DNA from: Paracoccaceae bacterium
GTDB taxonomy: Bacteria > Pseudomonadota > Alphaproteobacteria > Rhodobacterales > Rhodobacteraceae
Assembly: GCA_020832445.1 (NCBI GenBank)
Contig: JAFIEO010000067.1
Coordinates: 1-64,000, forward strand
DNA: 64,000 nt
Reading direction: 5' to 3'
The translations under genes and the position numbers were made by a program. Under the pieces are notes generated by a model that had not been told where the DNA came from, ran no database searches, and worked only from the letters and a program-made list of their open reading frames with translations. How positions within the stretch are numbered: position 1 is the first letter of the stretch; every line of letters starts with the position of its first letter. This document shows positions 62,207-64,000 of the stretch, piece by piece.

Positions 62207-63505
62207 TTAGTATCCCAGCAATAGGCGTGGCAAGAACAGGCTGATTTCCGGCACGAACGTGACCAGCAGCACAATCGCAATCAACACCGCGTAGAATGGC
62301 ATCATCGGGCGCAGCACTTTGGCGATGGACACGCCACTGATGGAACAGCCCACAAACAACGCAGACCCCACAGGCGGCGTGCAGATACCCACACACAGGT
62401 TGATGGTCATGATGATCCCGAAATGCACCGGATCAATGCCCAGATCATTCATGATCGGCATGAAGATAGGCGTGAAAATCAACAGCGCGGGCGTCATGTC
62501 CATAAATGTGCCTATCACCAGCAGGACAACAACGACCACCAGCAAGATCATATAGGGGTTGTCCGTCAGCCCCAGCATGAAGCCTGAAATTGCACCGGGA
62601 ATGCCGCCAAACGCCATGACCCGCGACATGGCAATCGAACAGCCGATCATCAGCAGCACAATCGACGTGGTGATCGCGGAATCGATCAGGATGCGCGGCA
62701 GGTCGCGCAGGCGGATTTCACGGTACCACACCAGCGCCAGCAACAACGCATAGGCCACCGCAATGGCAGACGCTTCGGTCGCGGTGAAAATACCGCCCAC
62801 AATGCCGCCCATGATAATGACAATCAGCCCCAAGGGTAAAATAGCATCGCGCGCGGCAACCAGCGCTTCGGTCATCGTGGGTTTGGGGGACACCGGATAG
62901 CCGCGTTTCTTGGAAATGATACCGGCCACCACCATCAGCGACAGCCCCATCAGAATGCCGGGCAAATAACCCGCCAGAAACAGCGCGGCAATCGATGTGC
63001 CGCCGGTAATCAGCGAATAGACAATCAGCGTTGTGCTGGGCGGGATCAGCAACCCTGTCGGGCAGGACGCCACATTGGCCGCTGTGGTAAAGGCGGGGTC
63101 ATAGCCTTCGCGTTTTTGCACAGGCGCCATAACGCCCCCCACCGCCGCTGCGGACGCCACCGCCGACCCCGAAATGGACCCGAACAGCATGTTTGCGATG
63201 ATGTTCACATGCACCAGCGCGCCCGGCAACCGCCCGCCCAGCACCTTGGCCAATTCGATCAGCCGCCGCGCAATACCGCCGCGATTCATGATATTGCCCG
63301 CAAGGATGAACAGCGGAATGGCCAGCAACGTGAAACTGTCCAGCCCTGATGCCATTTGCTGCGCGACAATGAACATGGACTGGTCGAACCCCATGAACAA
63401 CAAAAATGTCAGCGCCGCCGCGATACCGATGGCAAAGGCAATCGGCACGCCAATCAGCATCATCAGCCCGAAAGAGCCGAACAGAACAAAAATAGCGGTG
63501 GTCAT
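62207..63505 (-). CDS. dctM: TRAP transporter large permease (DctM type), third set
   Basis: This 432-residue permease has about twelve helices. DctM landmarks are LAIPLFILAGNIMNRGGIARRLIELA, LFGSISGSAVASAAAVGGVM, CPTGLLIPPSTTLIVYSLITGG and INLCVGICTPPVGSALFVGCSISG. It overlaps the dctQ gene by four bases and is followed after four bases by the GH31 gene, so transport and hydrolysis are co-expressed. The binding-protein gene must lie beyond the right edge. Confidence 0.93.
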   Translation of the reverse strand: MTTAIFVLFGSFGLMMLIGVPIAFAIGIAAALTFLLFMGFDQSMFIVAQQMASGLDSFTLLAIPLFILAGNIMNRGGIARRLIELAKVLGGRLPGALVHVNIIANMLFGSISGSAVASAAAVGGVMAPVQKREGYDPAFTTAANVASCPTGLLIPPSTTLIVYSLITGGTSIAALFLAGYLPGILMGLSLMVVAGIISKKRGYPVSPKPTMTEALVAARDAILPLGLIVIIMGGIVGGIFTATEASAIAVAYALLLALVWYREIRLRDLPRILIDSAITTSIVLLMIGCSIAMSRVMAFGGIPGAISGFMLGLTDNPYMILLVVVVVLLVIGTFMDMTPALLIFTPIFMPIMNDLGIDPVHFGIIMTINLCVGICTPPVGSALFVGCSISGVSIAKVLRPMMPFYAVLIAIVLLVTFVPEISLFLPRLLLGY

Positions 63506-64000
63506 GGCTGCACCTCGATCTGGGATTCGGTTCGGCCGACCAGCACATCATCAGGGTCACGCCACAGGCGGAGCAGAAAATGCCCGCAATAAAAGACAAT
63601 CACGCCGCCGGAAAAGGGAATGGCACCATAAACATAGCCCATGGGAAACCGCAGCGTCGGCGTGATCTGGCCCGATGCCAGCGTGCGCGCCGTCAGCATC
63701 CAGCCGCCCTTGATCATGACAAAAATCGCAAAACCCGCGACAAGCGCCAGAATCACCACATTCATCAGCGCGCGGATGCGGCTTGGCAACAGCATGGGCA
63801 CAATATCAATGGCCAGATGTTTCGCGCGCCCGAACGTATAGGCCCCGCCAATCAGCGCCAGCCACATGAACAATAGCCGCGCAAATTCGCCGGTGACAGT
63901 GCTGGGGGCCTGCAATACATAACGGGAAAAGACCTGCCAGACGATGCTGGCCACAATGATCGCAAAGATCACGACAATGATGACTTCCAGCACAGTATCG
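63502..64000 (-). CDS. dctQ: TRAP transporter small membrane subunit (DctQ type), third set (5' partial)
   Basis: About 163 residues are visible with four helices. The segment TGEFARLLFMWLALIGGAYTFGRAKHLAIDIV is diagnostic for DctQ. A GTG at 63993 could start translation, but the frame stays open to the window edge and the visible sequence begins in a hydrophobic helix (VLEVIIVVIFAIIVASIV). The true start is therefore probably a few codons outside. It is followed by dctM with an ATGA overlap. Confidence 0.85.
   Translation of the reverse strand, partial: DTVLEVIIVVIFAIIVASIVWQVFSRYVLQAPSTVTGEFARLLFMWLALIGGAYTFGRAKHLAIDIVPMLLPSRIRALMNVVILALVAGFAIFVMIKGGWMLTARTLASGQITPTLRFPMGYVYGAIPFSGGVIVFYCGHFLLRLWRDPDDVLVGRTESQIEVQP

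Noticed and set aside
1-64000. tRNA genes, CRISPR arrays, integrases, transposases or prophage genes
   Set aside because: I looked for cloverleaf-like intergenic stretches, regular spacer repeats and mobile-element protein motifs and saw none; the intergenic gaps are too short or are accounted for by hairpins, operators or the repeat element.

Overview
The window is dense, GC-rich (about 60%) bacterial DNA with a gene content typical of Alphaproteobacteria, most likely Rhodobacterales. The indicators are three TRAP transporter sets, a ChvE/GguAB sugar importer beside a GbpR-like LysR regulator, non-phosphorylating (Weimberg-type) pentose pathways very like those of Caulobacter, Azospirillum and Rhizobium, and perfect TGTAATCGATTACA operators of the kind alphaproteobacterial LacI proteins use. 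I saw no tRNA, rRNA, CRISPR array, transposase, prophage or replication origin. No gene-free stretch exceeds about 300 bases.

Layout. 1-3.7 kb: the end of an outer-membrane-like gene, a secreted polyglycine/Ig/DUF11 protein, a small exported protein and a DUF1612-like DNA-binding protein. 3.8-12.4 kb: a minus-strand operon lacI-xylD-xylX-ketoglutarate semialdehyde dehydrogenase (oxidative D-xylose route), divergent from a TRAP transporter. 12.5-21 kb: a DMT exporter, then a minus-strand operon chvE-gguA-gguB-arabinonate dehydratase-arabinose 1-dehydrogenase-ketodeoxyarabonate dehydratase, with divergent gbpR. 22-34.3 kb: a LacI gene divergent from a ten-gene operon made of a CUT1 ABC importer, two TIM-barrel epimerase/isomerase genes, two Gfo/Idh oxidoreductases, an aldo-keto reductase and a GH43 beta-xylosidase. 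34.4-38.8 kb: a diheme MauG/CcpA-like cytochrome facing a CRTAC1 (FG-GAP/UnbV) gene that is translationally coupled to a ROK regulator. 39-45 kb: xylFHGBA, the isomerase route. 45-51 kb: a QseBC/PmrAB-like two-component system divergent from dsbD, an Lgt-like/TlpA fusion, an L,D-transpeptidase lipoprotein and a DsbA-like protein. 51-59.6 kb: a TRAP-SDR operon divergent from iclR, thiolase, acyl-CoA synthetase and PPC-domain genes. 59.8-64 kb: TRAP genes leading into a GH31 glycosidase.

How it works together. The region is a pentose and pentoside utilisation district. Xylosides and free pentoses enter by three ABC systems. D-xylose can go through XylAB to xylulose 5-phosphate, or through xylonate to alpha-ketoglutaric semialdehyde. 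L-arabinose uses the parallel oxidative route and converges on the same semialdehyde, for which only one dehydrogenase gene is visible. No sugar lactonase and no clearly dedicated D-xylose dehydrogenase is visible.

Non-coding structure stands out. All five complete solute-binding-protein genes are followed by a perfect 10-11 bp stem-loop without a U-tract. Two copies of a MITE-like element about 175 bp long lie in opposite orientation in convergent intergenic gaps at 35.8 and 59.7 kb. A CTTAAG-N5-CTTAAG box lies between the two-component system and dsbD. All functional names come from my recognition of protein families; no search was run.
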